A stretch of DNA of 64,000 bases. Source: Scheffersomyces stipitis CBS 6054. Its lineage: Eukaryota > Ascomycota > Pichiomycetes > Serinales > Debaryomycetaceae. The translations under genes and the position numbers were made by a program. The stretch is from contig NC_009068.1 of assembly GCF_000209165.1 (NCBI RefSeq), positions 2,294,001 to 2,358,000 on the forward strand, given 5' to 3'. Shown here piece after piece: positions 38,412 to 47,750 of this stretch (position 1 is the stretch's first letter; the number at the start of each line of letters is the position of its first letter). The notes under the pieces are model-generated. The model was not told the DNA's origin. It made no database searches and worked only from the letters and a program-made list of their open reading frames with translations.

Positions 38412-40913
38412 ATGAGAGTGTCTATACAATTTTCGAGTGTATTATGCTTGATATTGTTGTTTCGCTATTCTCTTACTGAACAATTTGAGTTCGACGTGTT
38501 AGCTGAAAATGGAGAAGTAGACGTGGCTCAATTCAATAGCGACTTAGAGCATCAGTACAGCAAATTATCCAATGATTCGCTCTTATGGGGTCCTTATAGA
38601 TCCGCTCTTTACTTCGGAATACGACCAAGACTTCCAAATTCATTGATTTCTGGATTAATGTGGTACAGCGCCGATGGGTATGACGGTGTTGGACGTATGA
38701 GACACTTTTATGAACAGGGTGACAACATGAGAAGAGCCAACTGGGTCTCGTATGATCCTAGAGTTGGAGGTAGACAAGTAATCGAGGATGAGGAGTGCCA
38801 CATCAGGATTATCATTGACTTTGTTAAGAGTGACGATGGTAAGTCGTGGGCAGTGAAAGTCAGGGCCCAACCTCATAAGGGTTACGAGAATGTAAAGACT
38901 TCGTTCATTTGGTACTCTGGATTAGAAGGAGAAAAGAAGTCTCCAATAGAAGGAGATACAAGAACTGGATACTTACAGTTGGACAACCCTAAAAGCGCAT
39001 TAGGCTACGAAGGTACCGTGAAGTTGACAGGTATATCTGAAGAATTAGGAATCTTCGATATCGAAATCAACGATGGTCCAGGAACGAACAGACATCCAAT
39101 TTCAAAACCAGTTACACCAGATTTAGATCCAACAAGAGCACACCACATAAGTTTACGTGTTCCTGATGATAATGTTTGGAAAGCAAGAGACATTTTTGTT
39201 ACAATGCTACAAGAATCGGTCAAGGATTTAGTAGAGAAGTATTCCACTTTGAACGAGTTTCCTCCAGAACAAGCGTTTATTATAAGAGACTTAAACGGTT
39301 TCGAAGGAAATCTTCACTTCGTGCAAAAGATATACCAAGGGGCTTGCGAATTCGACATTATTTATACCAATGCCATTACACCAGCTACAGAGAAAATCAC
39401 ATCTAAGAATATTAACTCAAAAATAAAGCAAGTCCTAACATTGATCAATGAAAAATTTAACCAACATTTTTCTTTAAACAAGCCGTTCGATAATTCGAGC
39501 AAGTTTAGAAAGTTTGGAAAAGAGATTTTATCAGGTTTACTTGGTGGTATTTCTTACTTTCACGGCGACCATTTAGTAGATAGAGAAACTGCATTTGATG
39601 AGGATTCATTCGAGTCACATCAACTTACTGGATATCCAGAGGGTCCCCATGAATTATTTACCTTAGTGCCATCTAGACCATTCTTTCCAAGAGGTTTCTT
39701 GTGGGATGAGGGTTTCCATTTATTGCCTCTTTTGAAGTACGACTCAGATTTGGTCATGGAGATTATGAAGTCTTGGTTTAGTTTGATTGATGATGACGGT
39801 TGGATAGCTCGCGAACAAATCCTTGGTCCAGAACTGAGATCTCGTGTTCCAGAACAATTTCAGGTGCAAAGTCCAGAAATCGTTAATCCTCCTACTTTGA
39901 TGCTTGCTTTCACATATCTCTTGGAATCAGCAAAACTGGCAGGTAATTACGGAAACGTTAATGAGCCATTGTTTTACAGCGACGAAGCCATTATCACGCA
40001 TAAGGATTTGGGGCTGGTTATTCTTAACAACCCAGAGTTATTAACAAACTATACGAAAGAAATATATCCGAGATTAAAGACTCACTACGAGTGGTTCAGA
40101 AGAACCCAAAAAGGATACGTGGAAGAATTTGGAAGAGGAGCTAACTTAGAAGCATACCGTTGGAGAGGCAGAACGATTACACACTGCCTTGCAAGTGGGA
40201 TAGATGACTATCCACGGCCAAATCCTGCCGATGTCGCTGAATTAAATGTCGACCTTCTTTCGTGGATTGGAGTCATGTCAAGGTCGATGAAATTAATTGC
40301 CCAGCTTTTGAAACATGACGAAGATGCCGAAATTTTTGCCCAACATGAAGATAATGTTGTAGACAATTTAAGCAAATTGCATTGGTCGGACGAGGAAAAA
40401 GCGTATTGTGATGTTACAGTAGATGAAGACGATGAAAACATTAAAGTATGCCATAAGGGTTATCTTTCATTATTCCCTTTCTTAACCAAATTGATTCACA
40501 TCGAGGAGCTCGACAAATTAGAGGCTATGGTGGACTTAATTTCGGACCCAGAAGAATTATGGAGTGATTATGGTATTAGGTCCTTGTCAAAAAGCAACCA
40601 ATTCTACAGAACTGAAGAAAACTATTGGAGGTCTCCAATCTGGTTGAATATTAACTATCTTATCTTAGAAGGCTTACAGCACTATTACGATGTGGCGCAC
40701 ATTCGCATGAACTCCGATATCAGTAATAAATTCAAAAGAGTTTACAAGGATTTGAGGTTAAATCTTGTGAATAATGTTGTCGAACAATGGGAGAATACCG
40801 GATACGTTTGGGAACAATATGATGATGAAACCGGAAATGCTAAAGGTGCCAAAAATTTCTTGGGTTGGACATCAACAATCTTGTTAATCATGAACATGGC
40901 TGAAGAATTGTAA
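38412..40913 (+). CDS. CWH41: ER alpha-glucosidase I (GH63)
   Basis: Removes the outermost alpha-1,2-glucose from Glc3Man9GlcNAc2 just after N-glycan transfer, opening quality control and beta-1,6-glucan synthesis. ATG 38412 (ACC ATG G-type context, CCACC before it) gives 833 residues starting with a signal/anchor MRVSIQFSSVLCLILLFRYS. Earlier in-frame ATGs at 38328 and 38370 would bury this signal. The N-terminal beta domain has NDSLLWGPYRSALYFGIRPR and YDPRIGG-like YDPRVGG. The (alpha/alpha)6 catalytic domain has FPRGFLWDEGFHLLPLL (about 426-440) and EQILGPELRSRVP. The C-terminus is typical (GHPFTGWTS-type, here AKNFLGWTSTILL). Convergent with TRP5 (63 bases). Confidence 0.95.
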   Translation: MRVSIQFSSVLCLILLFRYSLTEQFEFDVLAENGEVDVAQFNSDLEHQYSKLSNDSLLWGPYRSALYFGIRPRLPNSLISGLMWYSADGYDGVGRMRHFYEQGDNMRRANWVSYDPRVGGRQVIEDEECHIRIIIDFVKSDDGKSWAVKVRAQPHKGYENVKTSFIWYSGLEGEKKSPIEGDTRTGYLQLDNPKSALGYEGTVKLTGISEELGIFDIEINDGPGTNRHPISKPVTPDLDPTRAHHISLRVPDDNVWKARDIFVTMLQESVKDLVEKYSTLNEFPPEQAFIIRDLNGFEGNLHFVQKIYQGACEFDIIYTNAITPATEKITSKNINSKIKQVLTLINEKFNQHFSLNKPFDNSSKFRKFGKEILSGLLGGISYFHGDHLVDRETAFDEDSFESHQLTGYPEGPHELFTLVPSRPFFPRGFLWDEGFHLLPLLKYDSDLVMEIMKSWFSLIDDDGWIAREQILGPELRSRVPEQFQVQSPEIVNPPTLMLAFTYLLESAKLAGNYGNVNEPLFYSDEAIITHKDLGLVILNNPELLTNYTKEIYPRLKTHYEWFRRTQKGYVEEFGRGANLEAYRWRGRTITHCLASGIDDYPRPNPADVAELNVDLLSWIGVMSRSMKLIAQLLKHDEDAEIFAQHEDNVVDNLSKLHWSDEEKAYCDVTVDEDDENIKVCHKGYLSLFPFLTKLIHIEELDKLEAMVDLISDPEELWSDYGIRSLSKSNQFYRTEENYWRSPIWLNINYLILEGLQHYYDVAHIRMNSDISNKFKRVYKDLRLNLVNNVVEQWENTGYVWEQYDDETGNAKGAKNFLGWTSTILLIMNMAEEL

Positions 40914-40976
40914 AATCATCCAAGCATTGTTATTAGAGGTTATAAAAAATATAGAATTTCTTAGTATTAACTAAAC

Positions 40977-43079
40977 TTACTTCGTAGGATCGGCTTCGAA
41001 TCTCAAGTCCCAGCCAATCTGCTCGCCTAACTTCGGTAAAACTTCGGCAACACTTTGCACATCCTTGTCACCACGTCCTGAAACATTGATAACAATGTGT
41101 TGATCCTTTGGCATAGTCTTAGCCAACTCAACACCACCATAAATAGCGTGAGAAGACTCCAAAGCTGGAATTATACCCTCCAATTGGGACAATAATTTAA
41201 ATCCGATCAATGCCTGAGCATCTGTAGCAGCAACGAAGTCAGCACGACCAGTGCTCTTCCAAAATGCCAATTCTGGACCTACGCCAGGATAGTCTAAACC
41301 CGCAGAAACTGAATGAGTGTCATGAACCTGTCCATCACTGTCCTGAAGAACGTAAGTTTTGACACCATGGAACACACCTGGAATACCTGCCGTCAAAGTT
41401 GCAGAATGGCGATCAGTGTCTAAGCCGTCACCACCAGCTTCGACACCTAACATTTTGACTTCAGTATCGTGTTCAAAAGGAGAGAACATACCAGTGGAGT
41501 TCGAACCACCGCCGACACAAGCAACAACGGCGTTTGGTAACTTACCGCCGTTTAAAGTCTTAAACTGCTCTTTGGTTTCTTGACCAATAACACTTTGGAA
41601 GGTTCTAACCAAGGTTGGGTATGGATGTGGTCCAATTGCTGAACCGACAACATAGTGCGTTGACTCTAAGTTTGATACCCAGAATCTGAAGGCTTCAGAA
41701 GTCGCATCTCTCAATGTTTGGGTACCATTAGTGACAGCAACAACCTTTGCACCCAAGATTCTCATTCTGAACACATTCAAGGCTTGACGTCTTACATCTT
41801 CGGCTCCCATGAAAACGGTACATTCCAATCCAAACTTAGCACATGCAGTAGCAGTAGCAACACCATGCTGACCAGCACCAGTCTCAGCAATAATCTTCTT
41901 CTTACCTAATCTCTTAGCAATTAACACTTGAGCCAAGGCATTGTTGATCTTGTGAGAACCAGTATGGTTCAAATCTTCTCTCTTCAACCAGATCTGAGCG
42001 CCTCCGGCATATTCAGTCAATCTTTCGGCCCTATGCAAAGAAGATGGTCTTCCAATGTAAGAGTACAAGTCCTTGAATTCCTTCCAGAACTCGGGATCAG
42101 CAACTGCGCTTTCAAATCCTTTCTCCAATTCAGCCAAACAAGTGTGCAATGCTTCAGGAACATATTGACCACCAAATTCACCAAATTTTGGGTTGAACTT
42201 GTGGTCCTCTTCAAGAACTGGCTTAGTTTCAGTTCCATCTATAACTACAGCCCGAGAGAAAGAAGTTGGCGCATTGACGGAAAAGCCTTCACCTAAAATG
42301 GATTTGACATACTTGTAAGCGGTCACACCTCTTTCACCTGGCTTAGATTCACCAATTAAGGTCACGATTCTAGAACCAATAACCACACCATCAGCGCTCT
42401 CACCAACAGTTAAGAAATGCTCTCTTGTAGACACACCGAAACCTACGGCAATTGGGGTAGAGCCGGCAAATTTTCTAACTCTAGCACACAACTCAGTGAT
42501 ACCGGAAGAAACAGATTTGGAAGCACCAGTGGTACCCATCTTAGAAACTACGTAGATAAAGGAATCTGCGATTTCTCCCAAGACCTTCAATCTTTCATCA
42601 GTAGTGGCAGGGGCAACCAAAGGAACATAAGACAATCCATAACGTGCACAAGACGATCTGAACTTGATGGCTTCCTCAGGAGGCAAGTCGACGACAATGA
42701 AACCGTTAGCACCTACCCTTGCAGAGTCCTCAATCAACTTGATTTCACCGTACTTTAAGATTGGATTGTAGTAACCCATCAATATGATTGGAACAGTGAC
42801 ACCTTGTTCTCTTGCTTGCTTGACCAAGTCCAAGCACTTTGGGACGGTGATTCCGTTGTCCAACGCGACATTATTAGCAGCTTGGATGGTTGGACCATCA
42901 GCAATTGGGTCGGAGAATGGGATACCCAATTCAATGATGTCTACACCGGCATCTTGCATGCTCTTCAAGATTGGAACTGTGTCCTCAATAGTAGGGTAAC
43001 CAGCAGTAATGAAGTTGACCAAAGCATTTCGTCCCTCTTTTTTACACCTAGCAAAAGTTTCTTTCAATAAAGCAGACAT
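40977..43079 (-). CDS. TRP5: Bifunctional tryptophan synthase
   Basis: Catalyses the last step of tryptophan synthesis: an alpha domain splits indole-3-glycerol phosphate and a beta domain condenses indole with serine using PLP. 700 residues, with alpha N-terminal and beta C-terminal as in fungi. Alpha: FITAGYP, catalytic Glu and Asp in [18 protein letters not shown], and the phosphate site [10 protein letters not shown]. Beta: [13 protein letters not shown] lysine in [22 protein letters not shown], and phosphate-binding [10 protein letters not shown]. Codons are strongly biased (Leu TTG), as in highly expressed yeast genes. A TGAGTCA site 149 bases upstream of the ATG suggests Gcn4 general amino-acid control. 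Confidence 0.98.
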   Translation of the reverse strand: MSALLKETFARCKKEGRNALVNFITAGYPTIEDTVPILKSMQDAGVDIIELGIPFSDPIADGPTIQAANNVALDNGITVPKCLDLVKQAREQGVTVPIILMGYYNPILKYGEIKLIEDSARVGANGFIVVDLPPEEAIKFRSSCARYGLSYVPLVAPATTDERLKVLGEIADSFIYVVSKMGTTGASKSVSSGITELCARVRKFAGSTPIAVGFGVSTREHFLTVGESADGVVIGSRIVTLIGESKPGERGVTAYKYVKSILGEGFSVNAPTSFSRAVVIDGTETKPVLEEDHKFNPKFGEFGGQYVPEALHTCLAELEKGFESAVADPEFWKEFKDLYSYIGRPSSLHRAERLTEYAGGAQIWLKREDLNHTGSHKINNALAQVLIAKRLGKKKIIAETGAGQHGVATATACAKFGLECTVFMGAEDVRRQALNVFRMRILGAKVVAVTNGTQTLRDATSEAFRFWVSNLESTHYVVGSAIGPHPYPTLVRTFQSVIGQETKEQFKTLNGGKLPNAVVACVGGGSNSTGMFSPFEHDTEVKMLGVEAGGDGLDTDRHSATLTAGIPGVFHGVKTYVLQDSDGQVHDTHSVSAGLDYPGVGPELAFWKSTGRADFVAATDAQALIGFKLLSQLEGIIPALESSHAIYGGVELAKTMPKDQHIVINVSGRGDKDVQSVAEVLPKLGEQIGWDLRFEADPTK

Positions 43080-43227
43080 GTCTATATAAATAATTCTTGA
43101 CTGTTCTTGTACTTTGGTATAGATTTCTCTATTGGAATCAAGAAAAACTGTGAATTTATATACTTCGGCATCTGGAAATTTTCAGTTTGCAATCAGGGCC
43201 GCAACCAAAATCGTATGGCGGAAATTG

Positions 43228-43234
43228 TGAGTCA
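43228..43234. promoter_or_regulatory. Gcn4-type site TGAGTCA upstream of TRP5
   Basis: An exact TGA(C/G)TCA core 149 bases before the TRP5 start. Gcn4 activates amino-acid biosynthesis genes through this core in yeasts, and TRP5 is a known class of target. Binding here is inferred from position and sequence only. Confidence 0.7.
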
Positions 43235-43239
43235 GTTCA

Positions 43240-43325
43240 GGGTAACCCCAAAATTCAAATCCATATACAGAAAAACGCTTTTTTACATTTTCATATTGCG
43301 AGAACAGTTGGGTAACTGGGTTACC
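43240..43325. promoter_or_regulatory. GGGTAACC-type repeats (Reb1-like) in the TRP5 promoter
   Basis: GGGTAACCCC at 43240-43249 and GGGTAACTGGGTTACC at 43310-43325 (two half-sites facing each other) lie 160-250 bases upstream of TRP5. The GGGTAA core matches the general regulatory factor Reb1 of Saccharomyces (CGGGTAA). Function in this yeast is inferred. Confidence 0.4.
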
Positions 43326-43438
43326 GTGACTTGCCATGGATTAGGCTGACTATTTTGAAACTATCTTAGTTCTATAATCCTGCTCTTGCATTTATATCTC
43401 TTCTGGGGAATTTGCTGTAAAATTTGTCTTCCTATATA

Positions 43439-44014
43439 CTAAATAACTATTGGCTGATTAACCGTGCCTCCGTTTGTACCGTCATTTGTAGAATTACTCT
43501 TGTGTATCGAATTGCTTCTCTTGACCTTGTTGTTGTTGCCATTTAAAAGTGGTGATGCTCCGTTCAAGCTGGAGCTTACTGAGTCTCCATTACTCGGAGG
43601 AACTCCCGAGGACCCATTAGATATTGGACCAGATACTGATAAACGACTTCCTGTTGGCTTAGAGGGACCTGTAGGGTTCTGGGGAATAATCTCCACCTCA
43701 TGTCCTAATTTAATTTGGGCTAGATTTATTATTGGAAGGAGCTTGTTGTACTTTGCACAGTAGTCCTTGATGCTAGTTTGGACCGACTTCAATCGCAGAA
43801 CTACCACTCGGTAGTATTCCTGTTGTGATTGATCTGGTGGAATGGTTGCCAATGCCTTTACTAATAAGGACATGTCATTTCGCAAGATGTTTATCTCAAC
43901 TTTCAACCTTTCAAGCTCATTGAATATAAGGCTGGGGTCTATTTTGCCTGAAGTAATATCATCTATCTTGATAAGATCTGGTAGTTTTGTGGATGGAGAA
44001 CTTAGACTCGACAT
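43439..44014 (-). CDS. Small coiled-coil protein with Ser/Asn-rich tail, unrecognised (possibly Mediator Med9-like)
   Basis: ATG 44014-44012 gives 191 residues. Residues ~20-105 are predicted helical: SGKIDPSLIFNELERLKVEI and NDMSLLVKALATIPP, then a second amphipathic stretch around LRLKSVQTSIKDYCAKYNKL. The rest is low-complexity Ser/Asn/Gly/Pro (GPSKPTGSRLSVSGPISNGS, NGNNNKVKRSNSIHKSN). The two-helix layout and the 'K-I-D-P' entry recall Mediator subunit 9 (Cse2), but no motif is decisive; a small kinetochore or other complex subunit is equally possible. It sits upstream of TRP5 in the same direction, leaving 359 bases for the TRP5 promoter. Confidence 0.6.
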   Translation of the reverse strand: MSSLSSPSTKLPDLIKIDDITSGKIDPSLIFNELERLKVEINILRNDMSLLVKALATIPPDQSQQEYYRVVVLRLKSVQTSIKDYCAKYNKLLPIINLAQIKLGHEVEIIPQNPTGPSKPTGSRLSVSGPISNGSSGVPPSNGDSVSSSLNGASPLLNGNNNKVKRSNSIHKSNSTNDGTNGGTVNQPIVI

Positions 44015-45109
44015 CACCAGTATAATATGCTAAATTATTGTTTATCGTATTATGATATTTATTGGGCTTGTTCAATCCAGAAAGATAGAAAAATATATAG
44101 GGGCTTCCTTATGCTTGCTTTATTTCTTGTTCTTATGACAAGACGCTATTTATTTCTCATTCGCGAATTTAAAGTATCTTTATTGCATTTTTTCTTACAC
44201 TACTATTATGGAGCGGACTTTCTTCCCCACGCACTCTCTGTATTTCCATATCAGCTACAGTAGATTTTATGAAAACGAACCTCCCCTATAGGAAAATTTG
44301 CTTGAACTAAAGTTGTGATTGATTTCGCATGCCTCATCAGGATTTACTCTAAAAATCTATGAGTTTACTTACATAGGTAATATGCCCCTTTGGAAAAAGA
44401 GACAGCCAAGTAACAATTAGATGCTCCAACCAAATTGAAGATGTACCAACATTGAAATTGATGAGGCTACTTATAATTGTATCCTCCAGAAGAACAAAAC
44501 CATGTTTGTATAAACGCTATATAAATAACCGCTAGTACGATTCTGGAGGCTTTTAGTTCTTTTCGTCTTTATTTCTGTTAGAGGTATACGATTAGTATGC
44601 AACTACATTGTTTTCTAATTTGCTTTGACAAAAAAGGCACTTTAATACATATAGGACAAAGAAGCCTATTCTATATTACACCATTTTCGTATATTCTATT
44701 CTGTGTTGGATGGTGTCTAGAAAGGAACTTCTCTCAAAGCACGCTTCGGTAATGCAGCACGAATCGAGTGTAGCTCTTTTATCAATATCACTTTTAGTAC
44801 AAGATGCCTCTTCCTAGAAATTATAATGAAGGATGATAAGCCGTAGACCACACTCAAGTGATTCTATCAAGGTTCAATTTTCAAATGAGGCACATTTTTT
44901 ATGATATGGCTGAATCTTTTTGCATTGGAGCACATTTTCGGTAACAGTCGCAAAAAGCTGTAGGTGAAGTAGGGCTCATTTCTCTCAGTTGCGAATCCAT
45001 ATTAGAGAGAGTTCAGTGACTTTTAGCCTCAAGAGAGCTTTTCTAGACGCTCAATCTTCTTTAAGTCAGGTTCATGTTCAAGAAATCCACAGTAGCTTAA
45101 TTATACCGA
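44015..45109. other. 1.1 kb intergenic region, nothing recognised
   Basis: Upstream region of the 44014 gene and downstream region of the 46282 gene. No tRNA boxes, no repeat match inside the window, and only one short ATG frame (44027-44263) on the plus strand, which overlaps the divergent promoter and looks like chance. Confidence 0.4.
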
Positions 45110-46282
45110 CTATTTTCGAGTGGTTCTATCTCTAACTATGATAACTTGGTTGTTCTTCTCGTCGCCCTTCCAGGTTAAATTGTAACTTTCAACAAGGGAC
45201 TCGTACGTGTATCCTCGTGGAAGAAGGGTTTGTTCAAGCTGATGCTTTGTTATAGTAAAATACGATTTGCTCACACAATCGATGACATGTTTAACCATCG
45301 TCAGCAATCCAAACTTCATAATCGACGCTTTGGCATTGTCGGTTTCCATGTTATAGTGCTTCATCCAGCTATAATAGTCACGATAGATCCAGCTCTGTAG
45401 CACTTCAAAAGTTTTACCTGTCTTGCTATTGTCAATCTTATGAAGGTACTCGAAGTAGAGTCTGAGAGCTTTGGAATTTGAGTTATTGAAATGTGCTAGA
45501 TGTAGAACCAACAAAGTAGTAATTTCTTCCACCTCTTCCATAGTGACCACAGACTCCTTGTTTGCTTTGTAATACGAAAGCAAATACATTATGCAAGGGA
45601 TATAGGTTTGGTGATGCCCTATAGCTGCCGAGATTCTGATGGAAAACAAGAACACCTTTTTAGAAAATTCGTTAGGTATAGCAAACAAGAGTGCCTCTCG
45701 TAGTTTTCGGAGTGAATTCAATATCGTATCTATGGTTATCAGGTGCTTCAAAGATTCTCCACTGTTATTGGTATCCGCTGTAAGCTCCAGAAGTTCGTCT
45801 TTCTCTATAAAGTGAGATATCTTATCACTTAATGTAGAAGAAGTATTAGAACTGCAATACTCAATGAAGTTCATCAATATCTGTTTGAAGTAACTCTCTC
45901 TCTCATTGGAGCTCTTCTGCAACCGATTATCTTCACCCCTACTGACAAATCCGTATTCCCTCTGCTTTTCGAACTTCTTGTCATCATTGGAAAATCTTAG
46001 CGCTCTCTGCTTGGATCTCGCTATCTCCTCAGCTGCTTGATTCTGGAAAAAATTCTTATCTTCATCATTAGAATTCCTAGATCTGTTGAAATCGCTATTT
46101 CTGTTAGAATACGCTCGCCATCGACCACCTCTGCTGCTTTCTCTATTGTTTTGGTTGTAAGACTTCTTTGTTGAATATGACTGATCACTAAACGAATTGT
46201 TTCTCTCACCTCGGGAGGTGGTATAGTTGGGATCGAACTGTTTTAAGAGCTTTGAACCTTCTTCCTTCCTTTCCTCTTCCAT
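45110..46282 (-). CDS. Unrecognised protein: R/S/N-rich N-terminus plus helical (PCI-like?) domain
   Basis: 390 residues from ATG 46282-46280. Residues ~15-110 are disordered and rich in Arg, Ser, Asn and Asp (SSRGGRWRAYSNRNSDFNRS, EEIARSKQRALRF), the kind of tail that binds RNA. Residues ~130-370 are helical, with long amphipathic runs (LNSLRKLREALLFAI, VEEITTLLVLHLAHFNNSNS, LLTMVKHVIDCVSKSYFTIT) and a final small domain (LEQTLLPRGYTYESLVESYN ... NQVIIVRD). Helices followed by a wing-like end recall PCI/SAC3-GANP folds used in mRNA export and splicing-linked complexes, but I see no defining motif. It is real by length, codon pattern and composition; the function is unknown. Confidence 0.75.
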   Translation of the reverse strand: MEEERKEEGSKLLKQFDPNYTTSRGERNNSFSDQSYSTKKSYNQNNRESSRGGRWRAYSNRNSDFNRSRNSNDEDKNFFQNQAAEEIARSKQRALRFSNDDKKFEKQREYGFVSRGEDNRLQKSSNERESYFKQILMNFIEYCSSNTSSTLSDKISHFIEKDELLELTADTNNSGESLKHLITIDTILNSLRKLREALLFAIPNEFSKKVFLFSIRISAAIGHHQTYIPCIMYLLSYYKANKESVVTMEEVEEITTLLVLHLAHFNNSNSKALRLYFEYLHKIDNSKTGKTFEVLQSWIYRDYYSWMKHYNMETDNAKASIMKFGLLTMVKHVIDCVSKSYFTITKHQLEQTLLPRGYTYESLVESYNLTWKGDEKNNQVIIVRDRTTRK

Positions 46283-46703
46283 GACTATATATTGATTACT
46301 ATTCAGATGCGATAGTCGTAATATCCATTAGTGTTCGAATTCTTTTTAAAGAGTTCAGAGGAAGAGTAGATTTGGACTACGCAGTCTAAAAGGCTACAAT
46401 ATTTTACACTGTTTCTATACTGGAAAATTCTAGGTTCATTTATTATTCGTTTGTCTGACTAAGTAAACTTAGAATATTGAAAATTTCCTTTAGACAATCA
46501 TCAAATATAAGACCAGCATGATCTGTCAGTATTAGGAATATACATATGAACAATATGCTGCTCTGAAGAAACAAACAATATGAAATAAATTAAATTATCA
46601 TTCAGCAATAAAGAGAGAATCATAAACACTCGTTGCATTCTGACAACATGTCAACAACGATTGGACATTGACATGTTAGAGGAGTATTAGGAGGTTATCC
46701 CAT

Positions 46704-47348
46704 TTATTTAGCAGCTAACAATTGAGTAAATTCTTGGATATCAATTTCGCCATCGTTGTTGGTGTCAGCCTCCTTGATCATTTGGTCAACGTCTGCGTCG
46801 GACAACTTTTCACCAATTGAGGTTAACACATGTCTCAACTCAGCAGCGCTGATCTTGCCGTCCCCGTTTCTATCAAATACCTTGAAGGCTTCAGCAATTT
46901 CAGCTTCAGAGTCTGTATCCTTCATCTTTCTGGCCATCATGGTCAAGAATTCTGGGAAGTCGACAGAGCCATCGCTATTCACATCGACTTCGTTTATCAT
47001 GTCTGTCAATTCACTTTCAGATGGGTTTTGGCCCAAGGATCTCATCACAGTACCCAATTCCTTGGTTGTGATCTTGCCATCCTTATCCTTATCGAATAAG
47101 GAGAAAGCCTCTCTGAATTCAGCAATCTGTTGTTCGGATAATTTCTCAGCCTGGTCATAGGTTAGTATACTGCGGTGCAACAATAATAATCTAGTTGTGC
47201 AACGGATCTGACGTGTTCATAATGTAAGATGCTCTTCCTAAGAGTTCTAATCTGGACGACGATACTGAAATTACACTGCTGTCCGATTGTTCCAAAATGC
47301 AAATAATGACTGTAGCACTGAGCTATATATATGGAGAATGCATACCAT
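46704..47348 (-). CDS. CMD1: Calmodulin (two exons; exon 1 is the ATG alone)
   Basis: Ca2+ sensor that regulates kinases, calcineurin, actin and the spindle pole. Coding exons are 47346-47348 (just ATG) and 46704-47150, giving 149 residues. All four EF-hand loops are canonical: D21-E32, D57-E68, D94-E105 and D130-E141 ([12 protein letters not shown]). The fourth loop is intact, unlike in Saccharomyces, where it is degenerate. No ATG exists in the exon 2 frame upstream, so splicing is required: removing 47151-47345 joins ATG to GCTGAGAAATTA. It shares the 402 base upstream region with divergent REV1. Confidence 0.96.
47151..47345 (-). other. CMD1 intron (195 bases)
   Basis: Donor GTATGC follows the ATG directly (47345 leftward). 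The branch site is a perfect TACTAAC (47167-47161) and the acceptor is CCAG at 47151. The distance from branch A to the acceptor is only about 11 bases, a short spacing typical of hemiascomycete introns. Confidence 0.95.
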
Positions 47349-47750
47349 TGTAAAGAGATATGAGGTTAAAAGAACTGGAGTGGATCCAACAACAAAACGG
47401 ACTACAAAAACATTTTCACATTTCAGACTCGTCTCTGCCAGTGTTTATCTATTTTTTCCCCCTGTATACTCACGCTCTGATTTCATCATTCATTTCACAA
47501 AACACAATAGTTAAGAGTTCTAGACTCCAGACACGACCACAGGATTGTTCTGCTTGCTACAGGCAAAAAGAATTGGTGTCAAGACTGCACAGCATACCAC
47601 TATTTATAGAATTCGGTCTAGTCGGTCCTTATGATCCGATCAAGTTGCAACCTGTAGAGCTATACAAGTTTAGAACCAACTTTCTGTAATAATTGATAGA
47701 CAACATTCTGCAATTCTCCACAGAATGACTACATTAGCATACTGGTCGAT
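47349..47750. other. Divergent promoter region CMD1/REV1
   Basis: 402 bases between the two starts. An ATG frame of 109 codons (47360-47689, plus) fills most of it, with no recognisable motif, and begins 12 bases from the CMD1 ATG on the other strand. It is treated as chance. Confidence 0.4.

Noticed and set aside
47360..47689. ATG-started frame of 109 codons between CMD1 and REV1
   Set aside because: Fills a divergent promoter, starts 12 bases from the CMD1 ATG on the other strand, and shows no domain or coding-like bias. Chance openness is likelier.
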